Shown piece after piece: positions 44,219 through 53,190 of a stretch of DNA of 64,000 bases. Every line of letters starts with the position of its first letter. Position 1 is the stretch's first letter. Below the pieces are notes generated by a model that worked only from the letters and a program-made list of their open reading frames with translations, made no database searches and was not told the DNA's origin. A program made the position numbers and the translations under genes. Source of the stretch: Halobacteriovorax vibrionivorans (lineage in GTDB: Bacteria > Bdellovibrionota > Bacteriovoracia > Bacteriovoracales > Bacteriovoracaceae); the NCBI RefSeq assembly GCF_003346865.1, contig NZ_QDKL01000002.1, forward strand, positions 434,001 through 498,000, given 5' to 3'.

Positions 44219-44424
44219 TAAATGCTCCTTTGTTTATACCTTGTCTTAATATACAGGAACAAGTCACTTCAATAAAATATATATTGCCAATAGGATGTAT
44301 TAATTTATTCAATAGTATTTTTTTCAACTTTAATTTACTTATGAATAATAACAAGCCCTTAACAAGAAATGTCAGGAAATATTATGATTGTATAAAGGAT
44401 TCATTCATTACTGGAGTGATTTGA

Positions 44425-44459
44425 GCAAGAAAGAAGAGGGAGAATGTTAACCTCCCTCT
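44425..44459 (-). terminator. Terminator of the metal-related gene cluster
   Basis: On the minus strand AGAGGGAG (44459-44452) and CTCCCTCT (44442-44435) form an 8-bp perfect stem with a nine-base loop, followed by the T-rich TCTTTCTTG. It begins 11 bp after the stop of the DUF3147 gene. Confidence 0.75.
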
Positions 44460-44470
44460 GTGATATGTCT

Positions 44471-44809
44471 TTAGAAGAATTTTACAACGTAAGTGTGAAC
44501 AAAGTAGCCTACACCCAAGAGAACAATACCGCTTGAATAACAACTCCAAAACCCTAGATTAAATTTTTGTGCCAAAAGAAATGGAACAAAGAATAATAGA
44601 GAGACAGGAATAGCAACGAACACACTTTTTGCATATTCAACAGACTGACTTGAATCTCCCCATTCCAAATGAGAAAAAGCTAAAGCTAGTAATGTCGTTA
44701 AGGGAAGGGCCGTAATAAAGCCGGCCAATCCAGTCTTCTTACCTGATAACCACGAAACAAAACTAATTAAAACAGCCGCAACGATTGTCTTTCCTACTGC
44801 TAACCACAT
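44471..44809 (-). CDS. DUF3147-like inner-membrane protein
   Basis: A 112-residue protein with four predicted helices and the DUF3147 core SGKKTGLAGFITALPLTTLLALAF. Function of the family is unknown. It directly follows the His-rich DUF6488-type gene (one base gap), making it the last member of a four-gene cluster with a HupE/UreJ permease, so a part in metal transport is possible. Confidence 0.7.
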   Translation of the reverse strand: MWLAVGKTIVAAVLISFVSWLSGKKTGLAGFITALPLTTLLALAFSHLEWGDSSQSVEYAKSVFVAIPVSLLFFVPFLLAQKFNLGFWSCYSSGIVLLGVGYFVHTYVVKFF

Positions 44810-44810
44810 A

Positions 44811-45170
44811 TTACTTCCCCGTAAAGTTTGCCGCTACAAACTCACCTGTAAGTTTTAAAAAGATATAAAGCTTCTTACCTTTTACACCTTTTTCGTTATT
44901 AAATGTAACAACCCATTCAGTCTTCTTACCAAATACTTTCTTTACTGATGTATCATATTTTGCAGCCTTCCATGACTTATCGATCTTGCCAGCACTAATA
45001 AGTCTTAGCATATGATACTTCCCAACTTCTTTACTCTTTTCTTTAGAGATTGAAACTTTTTTATGAGAGTGACTATGTCCATGAGAATGTCCATGACCAT
45101 GTGAATGACCAGTTCCTGCAAATGACAGACTGCTTACACAAAGCAGAATTAAAAGTGATAGTTTTTTCAT
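44811..45170 (-). CDS. Exported His-rich protein, DUF6488-like
   Basis: Signal peptide (cleaved near SFA) followed by a dense His/Gly/Ser stretch, GHSHGHGHSHGHSHSH, an evident metal-chelating segment, then a conserved ~80-residue domain (EVGKYHMLRLISAGKID, WVVTFNNEKGVKGKKLYIFL) as in DUF6488. Likely a periplasmic metal chaperone or buffer for the neighbouring permease. Confidence 0.78.
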   Translation of the reverse strand: MKKLSLLILLCVSSLSFAGTGHSHGHGHSHGHSHSHKKVSISKEKSKEVGKYHMLRLISAGKIDKSWKAAKYDTSVKKVFGKKTEWVVTFNNEKGVKGKKLYIFLKLTGEFVAANFTGK

Positions 45171-45179
45171 ATTTTCTCC

Positions 45180-45950
45180 TTATAAATTATCATGTTGATA
45201 TTCTTGCTCATTTTCTAATTTCATATGGTGGTGCATATGATTGTCTTCACTAAAGCCAAACTCATCTGGCCCAGAGGTATGAAGATAGCCATGTAATTGC
45301 ATTAGAAGAAGCATGAAACCTGCTAGCATTATCCCATCATTAAATACTCGTGAGAGCCTTTTAAACATATGATGACGACGTAATTGTGTGATAATCAAAA
45401 GCATAATCGCAAGGGCCACGATCTGCCCAAGTTCAACCCCAATATTAAAAGAAATAATTCGCATTAGCATACCACTTCCCTTCTCTCCTAAAGGAAGTTG
45501 TTGTAGACGAGTAGAAAGGCCAAAACCGTGTATTAGACCGAAGATAAAGACCATCCACAATAAACTTGGCGACTTATTCATTCCAAAGTATTCTTGAAAG
45601 CCTTTATTATTATCAAATCCTTTGTAAATAACAGAAATAGCAATAACAGCATCAACTAACCAATAATTAGCTGTAATCCCCATAAAGGTTGCAAAGATTA
45701 AAGTAATACTGTGACCGAGTGTAAATATACTTATAAATCGCACAATATCTTTAAATGTTTTTAAAAAGAAGATAACCCCAAACAAGAAAAGTAAGTGGTC
45801 ATATCCTGTAATCATATGCTCAGCACCAAGCCAAACATATCTTAAAAGGCCACCATCTATCATGGCCTGTTTTGCTTCTTCACTAATTCCGTGTGCAAAT
45901 AGATTTGCAGAAAAAAGAAGAGGCACAAATCCGCGTATTAACTTAGACAT
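45180..45950 (-). CDS. HupE/UreJ-family permease, probable metal uptake
   Basis: A 256-residue protein with a signal-like first segment and about six further helices. AEHMITGYDHLLFLFGV is the family's His/Asp motif, and FIFGLIHGFGLSTRL and FNIGVELGQIVAL are other conserved segments. The C-terminus is His-rich (EDNHMHHHMKLENEQ). HupE and UreJ proteins move Ni, Co or related metals. It is flanked by two His-rich exported proteins. No urease or hydrogenase gene is nearby, so the metal is unresolved. Confidence 0.85.
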   Translation of the reverse strand: MSKLIRGFVPLLFSANLFAHGISEEAKQAMIDGGLLRYVWLGAEHMITGYDHLLFLFGVIFFLKTFKDIVRFISIFTLGHSITLIFATFMGITANYWLVDAVIAISVIYKGFDNNKGFQEYFGMNKSPSLLWMVFIFGLIHGFGLSTRLQQLPLGEKGSGMLMRIISFNIGVELGQIVALAIMLLIITQLRRHHMFKRLSRVFNDGIMLAGFMLLLMQLHGYLHTSGPDEFGFSEDNHMHHHMKLENEQEYQHDNL

Positions 45951-45992
45951 AAATTCTCCTAGTAAAAAATAAAAAAATTAATCGTTATTTTT

Positions 45993-46367
45993 TTAACAAA
46001 TAGGAGGCTTAAACAAGGTATTAGGAAAGAATTTTGAAACGAGGCTTTTTTCCAAGAATGTACTTTTATTGACTTCGAGAAATGGAGTCGTAAAGCTTAT
46101 CTTAGAAAGATTATATATTTGAAATTCTGAGTTAGAGATTTTTCTCGTACCATGGTGATGCTCGTGCTCTTCACCATCTTCAGAGTGTTTATGTGAATGA
46201 GTGTGGGGTTCATCATCAATATTATCATGATGAGTTTGGTTTATATTTTGATATTTAATTAGATGTTGATCGACCGTACTAACCCCATCATAAATAGAAG
46301 CAAGTGCCTTTGCCTGAACACACAGACAAATTATCAGTATAAATATATTTAAATAAAGCTTCACCAC
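45993..46367 (-). CDS. Exported His-rich protein, family unknown
   Basis: A 124-residue protein with a signal peptide (ending near AKALA) and a His/Asp/Glu-rich central region: TSHKHSEDGEEHEHHHG-like spacing at residues ~45-75 and a C-terminal PPIC with one Cys. It is the first gene of the cluster, 42 bp upstream of the HupE/UreJ permease. A periplasmic metal-binding role is inferred from composition and context. Confidence 0.65.
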   Translation of the reverse strand: MVKLYLNIFILIICLCVQAKALASIYDGVSTVDQHLIKYQNINQTHHDNIDDEPHTHSHKHSEDGEEHEHHHGTRKISNSEFQIYNLSKISFTTPFLEVNKSTFLEKSLVSKFFPNTLFKPPIC

Positions 46368-46457
46368 CTAGCTATTTTAATAGAATTCTTAATATATAGT
46401 AAAGAAGTAAAGCCCCCTATAAGGAATAATTGCGTCATTACCAAGAGGTATTGACCA

Positions 46458-46928
46458 TTAGCACATGTGACCGCTTACGATGCCCTGTGCATTTTTCATT
46501 GATGTCTCATATGTATGAGAAACTTCATGAACAAGACTATCAACACAGCACTCAAGCATGTCCTTATCTTGTAAACTTAAAACTTCTTGATTTGTTAACT
46601 TAGCAATCGTATTGATAATGTAAATTAAATCAAGTCTTGTAACTTCATGGTTATGATAATCAAGATTGAAATCAAATTCATTACAATTGATCTTCTTCTC
46701 TAGATTGATCAAAGCTTGCTGTAGTTTGTTTTCACAAGTAGCGATACGAATATCTTCTAAATGAGAAATTGAGATAAATTTTGTAATCCCCTCTTTTTCG
46801 AATCTAATTTCAAAAAAGTCACTAATACCATCATACATTTTGAAGATATTAGTAATTTCACCAACACCGCTTTCTAAAGAATAAACCTTAGTTTTATTTT
46901 TAATATAGTCATTTAAATCGATAATCAT
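46458..46928 (-). CDS. Hypothetical protein, N-terminus CarD-like
   Basis: A 156-residue cytoplasmic protein. Residues ~14-60 (YSLESGVGEITNIF, DFFEIRFEKEG and KFISISHLEDIRI) follow the 'GVG-x-I ... Tyr-x-Ile ... Pro/Ser-x-x-x-x-x-x-Arg' order of the RNA-polymerase-interacting CarD/TRCF domain. The rest is a helical region with several Cys and a terminal GHMC. The similarity is suggestive only. A TTCTCC-complement ribosome site (GGAGAAAGT) precedes the ATG. Confidence 0.5.
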   Translation of the reverse strand: MIIDLNDYIKNKTKVYSLESGVGEITNIFKMYDGISDFFEIRFEKEGITKFISISHLEDIRIATCENKLQQALINLEKKINCNEFDFNLDYHNHEVTRLDLIYIINTIAKLTNQEVLSLQDKDMLECCVDSLVHEVSHTYETSMKNAQGIVSGHMC

Positions 46929-46997
46929 ACTTTCTCCTTTGATTAGAACTTTTTTGTAATGGCGCCATAAATGACGCCCATTTGTTCAAATAAAAGA

Positions 46998-47270
46998 CTA
47001 GTAACGATTAGTTCTTTCTTTAACTCGTGTTTTTGCTAGATTAACAATTAATGGTCTTCCCATAAATTCTTGGTCATGAAGTTCAGTTATAGCTTTTTTA
47101 GCATCTTCTCCATTTTCCATTTCAATAAATCCAAAGCCTCTACCACGGCCAGAGTCACGATCTCTAATTAGGTTGATACTTACAACTTCTCCAACATTAG
47201 AAAAAAGTGTTTTTAATTCAGAATCTTCAATATTATATGAAAGGTTTCCTACGTAGATGTTTGATTTCAT
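46998..47270 (-). CDS. RRM-domain RNA-binding protein
   Basis: A single RNA recognition motif of 90 residues: NIYVGNLSYN is RNP2 and GRGFGFIEM is RNP1, with VGEVVSINLIRDRDSGRG between them. Basic tail KTRVKERTNRY. Such small RRM proteins in bacteria are often cold-induced. GGAGG lies seven bases before the ATG at 47270; the upstream codon at 47282 would overlap this site. Confidence 0.93.
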   Translation of the reverse strand: MKSNIYVGNLSYNIEDSELKTLFSNVGEVVSINLIRDRDSGRGRGFGFIEMENGEDAKKAITELHDQEFMGRPLIVNLAKTRVKERTNRY

Positions 47271-47520
47271 TTTTACCTCCAAGGTAAGTGATGAGACTAT
47301 GATGTCTCTCTCGTAAAAGGTTACGAGTTATATTTAAAATATTTTGGTCTAGAGAAGTTTATAAAACAGTGATGATGAGCTACATGAGCTATAAAGACGT
47401 CTTCGGACTCTCTTAGTATACACTACAATGTCTGTAATAACAAACAAATGCTTTTGATCTATGATTACACAGCCTTAGATGATGATATTTTATAAAAGAA
47501 GGATTTATAGAATACTCGTT

Positions 47521-47733
47521 TTATCTTCCTACAGTGAGAATAACTGTCTCTCTTTGCCAAAATAAGAGAAATCGCTTTTTTTCGATAACTTGAAAAACCA
47601 CCTGCCAACCTTGTGTGGCCAAGAAATTAATTCTAGCTTCTAGTTTTTTTACAGGAATATTAGAGGCGCCTAAGAATACCGTTCCTAGGCCGCCCTCTGA
47701 AATTGTTTCGACTTTATACTCTTTAAACATCAA
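47521..47733 (-). CDS. DUF4177 protein
   Basis: A 70-residue protein with the DUF4177 pattern: FKEYKVETIS, KLEARINFLATQGWQVVFQV and ETVILTVGR. Function unknown. It starts 10 bp after the PglCDE fusion stop on the same strand, so it is probably the last gene of that operon. Confidence 0.75.
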   Translation of the reverse strand: MMFKEYKVETISEGGLGTVFLGASNIPVKKLEARINFLATQGWQVVFQVIEKKRFLLFWQRETVILTVGR

Positions 47734-47742
47734 CGACCTATT

Positions 47743-50064
47743 CTATGCAACAGCAAGTTGAGGCTTTAGTAAATCGATAACCTCGATAAGGTTTTTCGAT
47801 ACAAAATCAACTTCTTCTTTTGTCATCATTCCATGAAAAGGAAGAGCTAGTGTTCGTGTACTAATATCAATTGTATTTTCTAGCCCAGAGGTATCCACTT
47901 TAAAGTTTTTCATAAATGGTTGCTCATGTATTGCATCAAAGTATGCTCGAGCAGGAATCTCTCTTTTTCCAAGCTCTTCAATAACAGCATCACGACTTAT
48001 ACCACGTCCAAGTTTGACCACATAGACAAACCAGCTCATCGTGACACCCTCATCAATTACTTGAAGAGTAAGATTCTCATGCCCCTTTAGGGCGTCATTA
48101 TACATATGAGCAACGCGCTCTCTATCATCAAGAATTTTATCAATTTTATTAAGTTGAGTAACACCAAGTGAAGCACTTAGCTCACTCATTCGGCAATTAA
48201 ACCCTAGAAAGTCGTGCTTGAGCCATCCCCCCATGCTACTTCTTCCTTGGTTTCTTAAGGCCCTTACATGCATTGCCACTTCTTCGTCATCAGTAACAAG
48301 TATTCCACCCTCACCTGTTGTGATTTGCTTATTTGGATAAAACGCAAATGTAGAAACATCTGCAAATGTACCAACCATTTTTCCATCTATTTTTGCACCT
48401 AGTGCTTCACAAGAATCATCTATCGTTTTGAGGTTGTGTTTCTTAGCAATTTTACAAATCTCTTTCCAATTTGCAGGATGACCAAAGATATCAACACCAA
48501 GAATAACCTTAGTTTTATCCGTTATCTTTGCTTCAATATCTCTTGGACATACACAATGAGTAACGTCTTCAATATCAGCAAAGACAGGAGTTGCACCTGC
48601 ATGAAGAATAACTGAAACAGATGAAACAAAAGTATAAGAAGGTACTATTACTTCATCTCCCTCTCCTACGCCAAGGGCAAGAAGAGCTAAATAAAGAGCA
48701 GAAGTACCAGAGCTTACAGCGACTGCTTCTTTAACTCCAATATAATCCTGAATATTTTTTTCAAACTCTTCAACCTTTGGTCCAAGAGAAAGAATACCAC
48801 TTTCTAGAACTGAAACAACGCCGTCAATATCATCTTTTTCAATAACAGGCTTTGCCATTGATAATCTAATATCTGCTTTTTCAACTTCTTTATTCACAGG
48901 TAATCTCCTTACTGGCTGACCTATATAAGTCCCCGGCTTATCAATATTTTTAATAACACTAGAATTAAGTCCAATAACAACTTCAGAACATATTTTCACA
49001 AGAGGTTTTACGACAGAGCCTGCTCCAACCATAGTCAACTCACCAATATGAACTCCTCCGCAAAGAGTTGTATTAGGACAAATATGTGAGAAGTCCTCAA
49101 CGACACAATCATGCTCAACAATAGATCCAGTGTTGATAATGACATGATTACCAACGACAGCGTTAGGGCCAATATATGCACCACTTAGAACAACAGTTCC
49201 ATGGCCAATGACAGCACTTTCATGAATCGTAGCACTAGGATGTATAATCGTTTCCCATTTAACTGATAAGTCTTGTGAAAGCTTCTTTCTAATTGAATTA
49301 CTCCCAATTGCTAGAACTCCACGAACTCCTGTAATATTCACAGGCAGAGAATCTGTTAAAATTGCTTCCTTATAAGAATGAAGAGCTTGAATATTATCTA
49401 AGTTTTTATCATAGATTGCGTATATATCTTGGCCACTTTCCTCGGCCGCAAATTGTACTGAAAGCGAATGGCCACCACCCCCAAATAAATAAAAAGGATG
49501 ATCGAATCGTTCCATACTCTTTGTTTTACTAGAATTAATACCGACAGGCTTAATCATCTGCTTTATTGTCATTAAAATTATTTTAATATCAAAGAAAAAG
49601 GACTGTTCTTCAATATAAGAGATATCAAATTTAAACTTTTCATTCCAAGAAAGAGAGTTTCGACCTGATACTTGAGCAAGACCAGTTAGACCAGGTTTTA
49701 CATCGTGTCTTCTCGCCTGTTCTTTTGTATAGAATGGTATATATTCTTTAAGAAGTGGTCTTGGGCCTACAACACTTAAGTCACCAAAGAGAATATTAAA
49801 GAACTCAGGGAGTTCATCGATGCTAAACTTTCTTAGCATTTTCCCGTAAAAGCCAATTCTTTGTGACTCATCAAGTGAAGTATCAAGACTCATCGTTCTA
49901 AACTTAATCATTTTAAAAATTTTATTTTTGTAACCAACACGCTCTTGAATAAAGAAAATTGGGCGCCCTTGAATAAGTAAACTTAGAAATGATACGAGGA
50001 CTAAAATAGGAGAAGTAATTGCAATTGCAAAAATTGAAAAAGCAATATCAAAGGCTCTTTTCAC
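47743..50064 (-). CDS. Trifunctional PglC-PglD-PglE fusion (sugar-1-P transferase, N-acetyltransferase, aminotransferase)
   Basis: Three complete enzymes in one 773-residue chain. Residues 1-~185: monotopic phosphoglycosyl transferase with an N-terminal re-entrant helix, catalytic D83-E84 in SIDELPEFFN and VVGPRPLL. Residues ~191-390: PglD/NeuD-type acetyltransferase with a FGGGGHS Rossmann part, hexapeptide repeats and catalytic H318 in IVEHDC. Residues ~402-773: DegT/DnrJ-type PLP aminotransferase with SSGTSALYLAL, DDSCEALGA and K579 in YPNKQITTGEGG. Together with the dehydratase upstream they would build UDP-diNAcBac and transfer it to undecaprenyl phosphate. GTG start overlaps the pglF-like stop (TAGTG). 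Confidence 0.93.
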   Translation of the reverse strand: MKRAFDIAFSIFAIAITSPILVLVSFLSLLIQGRPIFFIQERVGYKNKIFKMIKFRTMSLDTSLDESQRIGFYGKMLRKFSIDELPEFFNILFGDLSVVGPRPLLKEYIPFYTKEQARRHDVKPGLTGLAQVSGRNSLSWNEKFKFDISYIEEQSFFFDIKIILMTIKQMIKPVGINSSKTKSMERFDHPFYLFGGGGHSLSVQFAAEESGQDIYAIYDKNLDNIQALHSYKEAILTDSLPVNITGVRGVLAIGSNSIRKKLSQDLSVKWETIIHPSATIHESAVIGHGTVVLSGAYIGPNAVVGNHVIINTGSIVEHDCVVEDFSHICPNTTLCGGVHIGELTMVGAGSVVKPLVKICSEVVIGLNSSVIKNIDKPGTYIGQPVRRLPVNKEVEKADIRLSMAKPVIEKDDIDGVVSVLESGILSLGPKVEEFEKNIQDYIGVKEAVAVSSGTSALYLALLALGVGEGDEVIVPSYTFVSSVSVILHAGATPVFADIEDVTHCVCPRDIEAKITDKTKVILGVDIFGHPANWKEICKIAKKHNLKTIDDSCEALGAKIDGKMVGTFADVSTFAFYPNKQITTGEGGILVTDDEEVAMHVRALRNQGRSSMGGWLKHDFLGFNCRMSELSASLGVTQLNKIDKILDDRERVAHMYNDALKGHENLTLQVIDEGVTMSWFVYVVKLGRGISRDAVIEELGKREIPARAYFDAIHEQPFMKNFKVDTSGLENTIDISTRTLALPFHGMMTKEEVDFVSKNLIEVIDLLKPQLAVA

Positions 50065-51881
50065 TACCCGGCCTCACCAAGCTGAACAATAAAGCCAGAC
50101 TTATTATTGATCGTATTATTTGTTTCGTTTATTAATTGTGACATCTCCAAAATACAATTTTGGTCATTCTCAATTGCGGCCAGAATAATTTCATTAATAC
50201 GCTTCATTAGCATTTTACGAGAAATCTCATCATCAACGTTGCTACCACAGTCGCAATTTGGAAGAGTGACAATATCATCATGAGAAGTCTGATGTTCCTC
50301 ACCAGTTAAATAAAGTTCTTCAAAAAGCTTCTCGCCTTTTTTCATTCCAGTAAAAACGATATTTAGACTATCAAGAGTCTTACCCATTGTTTTTGCAAGT
50401 CTTTCGACAATATCAATGATACGAATAGGATCACCCATCTTTAAAACACATAACGAAGCATTCTCAGACACAGTTAAGCTATTTAAAACAAGTCCCACAG
50501 CTTCAGGAATAGTCATAAAATAGCGTTTCATTCGAATATCAGTAATAGTTACTTTTTCATTATTTAAGATTTGATCCATTACAATTGGAATTAGAGATCC
50601 ACTTGAGCCAAGAACGTTTCCAAAGCGTACTGCACGATACTCACAACTACTCTCCTTTGCATAACAAGCTAAAAGGATTTCACATAACCTTTTAGTGGCA
50701 CCCATTACAGAAGTTGGATTAACGGCCTTATCTGTTGAGATTAGAATAAAGCTCTTTATAGGAAATTCTTTTGAAAGATCTAGTAAGTTCTTAGTACCTA
50801 AAACATTATTTACAATTGCTTCTTTTGGATTACTCTCCACTAGTGCCACATGCTTATAGGCTGCTGCATGAAAAATATAATCAGGACATGAAGTTTGAAA
50901 GCAGCTTCGTAAGGCTTCCATGTTTGTGATATCAATCATGCGTGGAATAATCTTTGTATCTTCAAGGTTTAATGCTTTAACCTCATTTGTAATTTTAAAT
51001 AAGTTGTACTCACAATTTTCAATTAGAACAATTTCTTCAGGCTGCATTAATGTCAATTGTCTAACTAATTCTGAACCGATACTTCCACCTGCTCCAGTTA
51101 CACATACTTTTGCAGATCCAATTGAAACGGCCAGGTCAGAGAGATCCACTTCCTTAGGCTCTCTCCCAAGAAGTGAATTAAGCTCTAATTTATTAATTTT
51201 AAAGTTTTGACCCGAAAATAGGTTTGCTTCTGAAATCGTAACTGATAGCTCATTACAGACATCTTTAATAAGCTTAGACTTATTAAAATAGTTGCAATCA
51301 ATAATGATAACTTCTTTGATTTTAAATTCTTGGATTACTTCTTTTAAGTTCTCAATCTTTCCAAGAACCTTAAACTTTCCTTTAACGAGATTGACATCAA
51401 AATCATCAACGAACCCAACGATATTATGTGTTTCTTTATTAACATGATTCGCTAGAGAGACTGCTTTCTTATCGCTTCCAATAATAAGTGTTCTTTGAAA
51501 GTTGTGATTATTTGCGTTTTCAAAAATTAATTTACGAACAATTCTCGAGATAAGCATAGTCACAAGAGATACAGAATAGAGACTGAATAGAAACTGCTGA
51601 TCAACATTAAAAACAAAGTGTAATGAAAAGCAAGTTGCAGTTAGAGCAGTAGCTGCTCTTAAGATACTAAATGGAGTCGTATGCCTCCAAGAGTCTAAAT
51701 TACTCTGTGTTACAACACTGAAGAAGATAAAAAGTGAAGTGAATTCAAGATAATTGTCGAAGAAAGACTCTTGCCTCACCAATCCTAAAACTACTAAATA
51801 TGTATTAATAATTAGCAGATCCAAAACTGGCCTAAAGAATATATTTACGACATAGGAAAAACTCACAAATACCCCACTCAA
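50064..51881 (-). CDS. pglF: PglF-like UDP-GlcNAc 4,6-dehydratase
   Basis: A 605-residue CapD/PglF-type protein: about four N-terminal membrane helices (residues ~10-112), a nucleotide-binding linker domain, then the SDR domain with GAGGSIGSEL (263-272), STDKAVNP (382-389) and MGATK (393-397), where Met replaces the SDR Tyr as in long PglF enzymes. It would convert UDP-GlcNAc to the 4-keto-6-deoxy sugar used by the aminotransferase domain of the next gene. The start is uncertain: the TTG at 51881 has no ribosome site, while a GTG at 51866 follows GGGG. Confidence 0.88.
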   Translation of the reverse strand: MSGVFVSFSYVVNIFFRPVLDLLIINTYLVVLGLVRQESFFDNYLEFTSLFIFFSVVTQSNLDSWRHTTPFSILRAATALTATCFSLHFVFNVDQQFLFSLYSVSLVTMLISRIVRKLIFENANNHNFQRTLIIGSDKKAVSLANHVNKETHNIVGFVDDFDVNLVKGKFKVLGKIENLKEVIQEFKIKEVIIIDCNYFNKSKLIKDVCNELSVTISEANLFSGQNFKINKLELNSLLGREPKEVDLSDLAVSIGSAKVCVTGAGGSIGSELVRQLTLMQPEEIVLIENCEYNLFKITNEVKALNLEDTKIIPRMIDITNMEALRSCFQTSCPDYIFHAAAYKHVALVESNPKEAIVNNVLGTKNLLDLSKEFPIKSFILISTDKAVNPTSVMGATKRLCEILLACYAKESSCEYRAVRFGNVLGSSGSLIPIVMDQILNNEKVTITDIRMKRYFMTIPEAVGLVLNSLTVSENASLCVLKMGDPIRIIDIVERLAKTMGKTLDSLNIVFTGMKKGEKLFEELYLTGEEHQTSHDDIVTLPNCDCGSNVDDEISRKMLMKRINEIILAAIENDQNCILEMSQLINETNNTINNKSGFIVQLGEAG

Positions 51882-51978
51882 AAAGTTAAATAAATTTTAG
51901 CCATCTGCGATATAAACATCAACAAGGTAAATTTATCCTTAATGTAAATAAATCTCCGTTAAGTTATTATTAATAGGA

Positions 51979-53190
51979 ATGAAGAGCATCTTAAAAAATA
52001 AAAGTTTGCCTATTTTTAATTCAATAGGAATCGTTTCATATTCACTATGTCAGTGGGTAATTATTAAGATAATTAGTAATAATTATCCGACGGCGACTCT
52101 CGGGGACTACGCACTTTCACTATCTTATCTTGCACCACTCACTCTCTTCTTCTGTTTCTCACTAAGAAACTTTTTTAACAGTCACAATGAAGAAGTAAAT
52201 GTCTCGGATATTTTTACTCATAGAATAGTGTCAACGATAATTTACTTTCTTTGTTCTTTATTAATATTGAAATTGTTCGTTCCAAACGTTGATAACAGTG
52301 TATTTATATTATTAATGCTAATAAGGGGTGGCGACCTACTCTCAGACTTGGCCTATACAGTTAAACAAAGACAAAAGGATATACGCTATATTGGTGTAAG
52401 TCTTTCCTTGAAAAGTCTTTTCATAATCATCATTTGTCTTGTGGCCAATATTCAAGCCGATATTGCCATCGATCATTTCTTAATAGGAATACTGTTAATT
52501 ACTACAATCTTCTTTGTAATTGATCTTAAGGCCTCTATACCAAGTTTTTCATTTAAAACTGATTATATAAAGAGAATCACAATCCTAACCACTCCCCTTG
52601 CCCTGGCCTCTCTTGTTAACTCTGTAAATGCAAATATTCCACGATACCTTCTGGACTTCTACTATGACAAAACAAGTGTTGCCATCTTTTCAACATTCTT
52701 CTTTTTCTATTCTTCAATAATTATAATTACAAACTCGTTCATTCAAGTCTCACTTAATAAATTATCACTATCACTTAATAGTCTGGTAGAGACACGAAAA
52801 ATGATTAAGTCATATATTATCTTTGCTTTTATGACTTCTTTATCATTCATTCTATTTAATGAACTCATTGGGCAATTCATCTACAATTTGATCTTTGGTA
52901 CGAAATACACTGAGTATGCTCATTACCTACATTATTTGAATATAATCATTCCGCAGGCTATTGCTATTATCATGATAAACTACTTTGTGATTGCTTTAAG
53001 ATCTTATAAGACGAGCTTTCTCTTCACTTCTTTAACCTTAATCGTTCACTTTGCGGTGGCCATGGTTTTAATTAAAGGTAGTGAAATAGAAGGTAGTTTT
53101 GATGCATTCATTATTGCTCAGGCATTTTATATTATAATTAATATAGTTTTTATCACAAAGAAAGTTAGAGAATTACGACATGAATTTTGA
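51979..53190 (+). CDS. Wzx-like polysaccharide flippase
   Basis: A 403-residue protein with about 12 hydrophobic helices and few charges, of the MATE/PST flippase type. It would move undecaprenyl-linked oligosaccharide across the inner membrane. Sequence is poorly conserved in this family, so the call rests on topology, on its position and on the polymerase-like gene that follows with an 11-bp overlap. First gene of the four-gene plus-strand unit. Confidence 0.75.
   Translation: MKSILKNKSLPIFNSIGIVSYSLCQWVIIKIISNNYPTATLGDYALSLSYLAPLTLFFCFSLRNFFNSHNEEVNVSDIFTHRIVSTIIYFLCSLLILKLFVPNVDNSVFILLMLIRGGDLLSDLAYTVKQRQKDIRYIGVSLSLKSLFIIIICLVANIQADIAIDHFLIGILLITTIFFVIDLKASIPSFSFKTDYIKRITILTTPLALASLVNSVNANIPRYLLDFYYDKTSVAIFSTFFFFYSSIIIITNSFIQVSLNKLSLSLNSLVETRKMIKSYIIFAFMTSLSFILFNELIGQFIYNLIFGTKYTEYAHYLHYLNIIIPQAIAIIMINYFVIALRSYKTSFLFTSLTLIVHFAVAMVLIKGSEIEGSFDAFIIAQAFYIIINIVFITKKVRELRHEF

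Noticed and set aside
44230..44424. Plus-strand 64-codon open frame in the gap behind the small membrane protein gene
   Set aside because: Overlaps the likely promoter of the minus-strand gene, has no ribosome site and unremarkable sequence. The gap 44219-44434 otherwise shows nothing.
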